Source: an uncultured Clostridia bacterium
GTDB lineage: Bacteria; Bacillota; Clostridia; Christensenellales; CAG-314
DNA: 5,415 nt
NCBI GenBank assembly: GCA_937875645.1
Contig: CALLXO010000222.1
Span: 1-5,415 of the forward strand
Direction of reading: 5' to 3'
Part shown: positions 5,126 through 5,415 of the stretch, piece after piece
Position numbering within the stretch: the stretch's first letter is position 1
Layout: every line of letters begins with the position of its first letter
Translations under genes and position numbers: made by a program
Notes under the pieces: generated by a model
Told to the model about the DNA's origin: nothing
Databases searched by the model: none
The model's input: only the letters and a program-made list of their open reading frames with translations

Positions 5126-5154
5126 ATTATATATCAGAAAGCTAAAAAACGCAA
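5126..5154 (-). promoter_or_regulatory. Probable tRNA-Leu promoter
   Basis: A perfect -10 TATAAT (5126-5131) lies about 31 nt before the mature tRNA end. A weak -35, TTGCGT (5149-5154), is spaced at 17 nt; a better hexamer TTGACT (5154-5159) would be 22 nt away, too far. The leader between contains a small inverted repeat GCATAA/TTATGC (5103-5119). The remaining spacer, 5160-5232, is AT-rich with no clear terminator or gene. Confidence 0.6.
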
Positions 5155-5232
5155 GTCAATAACCTTATTATTTTTTTGGTCATATATTCTTGCGAAATTT
5201 TATTTTCAGTTTTTTTGCTGTCTCTGTTATTT

Positions 5233-5415
5233 TTACTTTTTATATGCGTGTGTATATGTTTTTAACAAGTAGAAAATATAATCAGGATTGGGTGCGCCAC
5301 CGTCAGTTAAAAGAATTTCCTCCCTTGCATTATCAAACAAACCCCTTACATAAGTCGCCTCTTGCTCCGTCAGGGCGTCATAATCAAAGTTTGCGGCTTC
5401 ATACTCGTCCACTCT
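5233..5415 (-). CDS. C-terminal end of an unrecognised protein (partial)
   Basis: An open frame enters from the right edge and ends at TAA (5233-5235), giving 60 residues from RVDEYEAANFDYDAL to the terminal YTHAYKK. I do not recognise the family. The piece is soluble-looking, rich in acidic residues and tyrosine, with helix-like stretches (LTEQEATYVRGLFDNAREEIL, about 15-35, then PDYIFYLLKTYTHAY, 44-58). No cysteines or catalytic motif are present. The more GC-rich codons here contrast with the AT-rich spacer beginning right after the stop, which supports real coding. It is on the same strand as the ars operon but separated from it by the tRNA and terminators, so a functional link is unlikely. 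The start lies outside the window. Confidence 0.6.
   Translation of the reverse strand, partial: RVDEYEAANFDYDALTEQEATYVRGLFDNAREEILLTDGGAPNPDYIFYLLKTYTHAYKK

Noticed and set aside
1..5415. CRISPR arrays, insertion sequences or long direct repeats
   Set aside because: No regularly spaced repeats, transposase motifs or terminal inverted repeats were seen on either strand.

Overview
The window is an arsenic resistance (ars) operon with a tRNA-Leu gene upstream of it. Every gene lies on the minus strand, so the operon reads from right to left. The DNA is AT-rich and has strong AGGAGG-type ribosome binding sites, sigma-A-like promoters, a TTG start, and an Acr3/ArsD/ArsA/ArsR set of Bacillota type. 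This suggests an anaerobic, low-GC Bacillota (Clostridia-like) organism. No marker gene here settles the genus.

Layout in the direction of transcription: the 3' end of an unrecognised gene (5415 to 5233); a short spacer with a tRNA promoter; tRNA-Leu(CAG) with encoded CCA (5094 to 5008); two abutting hairpins that look like tandem terminators (5002 to 4951); about 210 bp of AT-rich spacer containing a perfect 10-4-10 palindrome and the ars promoter; arsR; a CoA-disulfide-reductase/NADH-oxidase-like flavoprotein with a C-terminal rhodanese domain; acr3 in two overlapping frames; arsD; and arsA, which runs off the left edge after 385 codons.

How the genes work together: ArsR should repress the operon from a dyad overlapping the -10 box and release it when As(III)/Sb(III) binds its Cys pair. 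ArsD is a metallochaperone that passes As(III) to the ArsA ATPase, which energises extrusion through the membrane carrier Acr3. The flavoprotein-rhodanese probably handles low-molecular-weight disulfides or persulfides, a thiol-redox job suited to arsenic stress. No ArsC-type arsenate reductase is visible, but the operon continues past the left edge.

The main anomaly is acr3. Its ten expected membrane helices are divided between a 221-residue frame and a 126-residue frame that overlap by ATGA. About eight conserved residues of the cytoplasmic loop are missing at the junction. The sequence fits a roughly 28-nt deletion between CGATT microrepeats, leaving either a broken pump or a two-piece transporter. 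I saw no wholly new system; the points worth following are the split acr3, the rhodanese fusion with an unusual active-site loop, the extended Cys-rich ArsD tail, and the palindromes upstream of the promoter.
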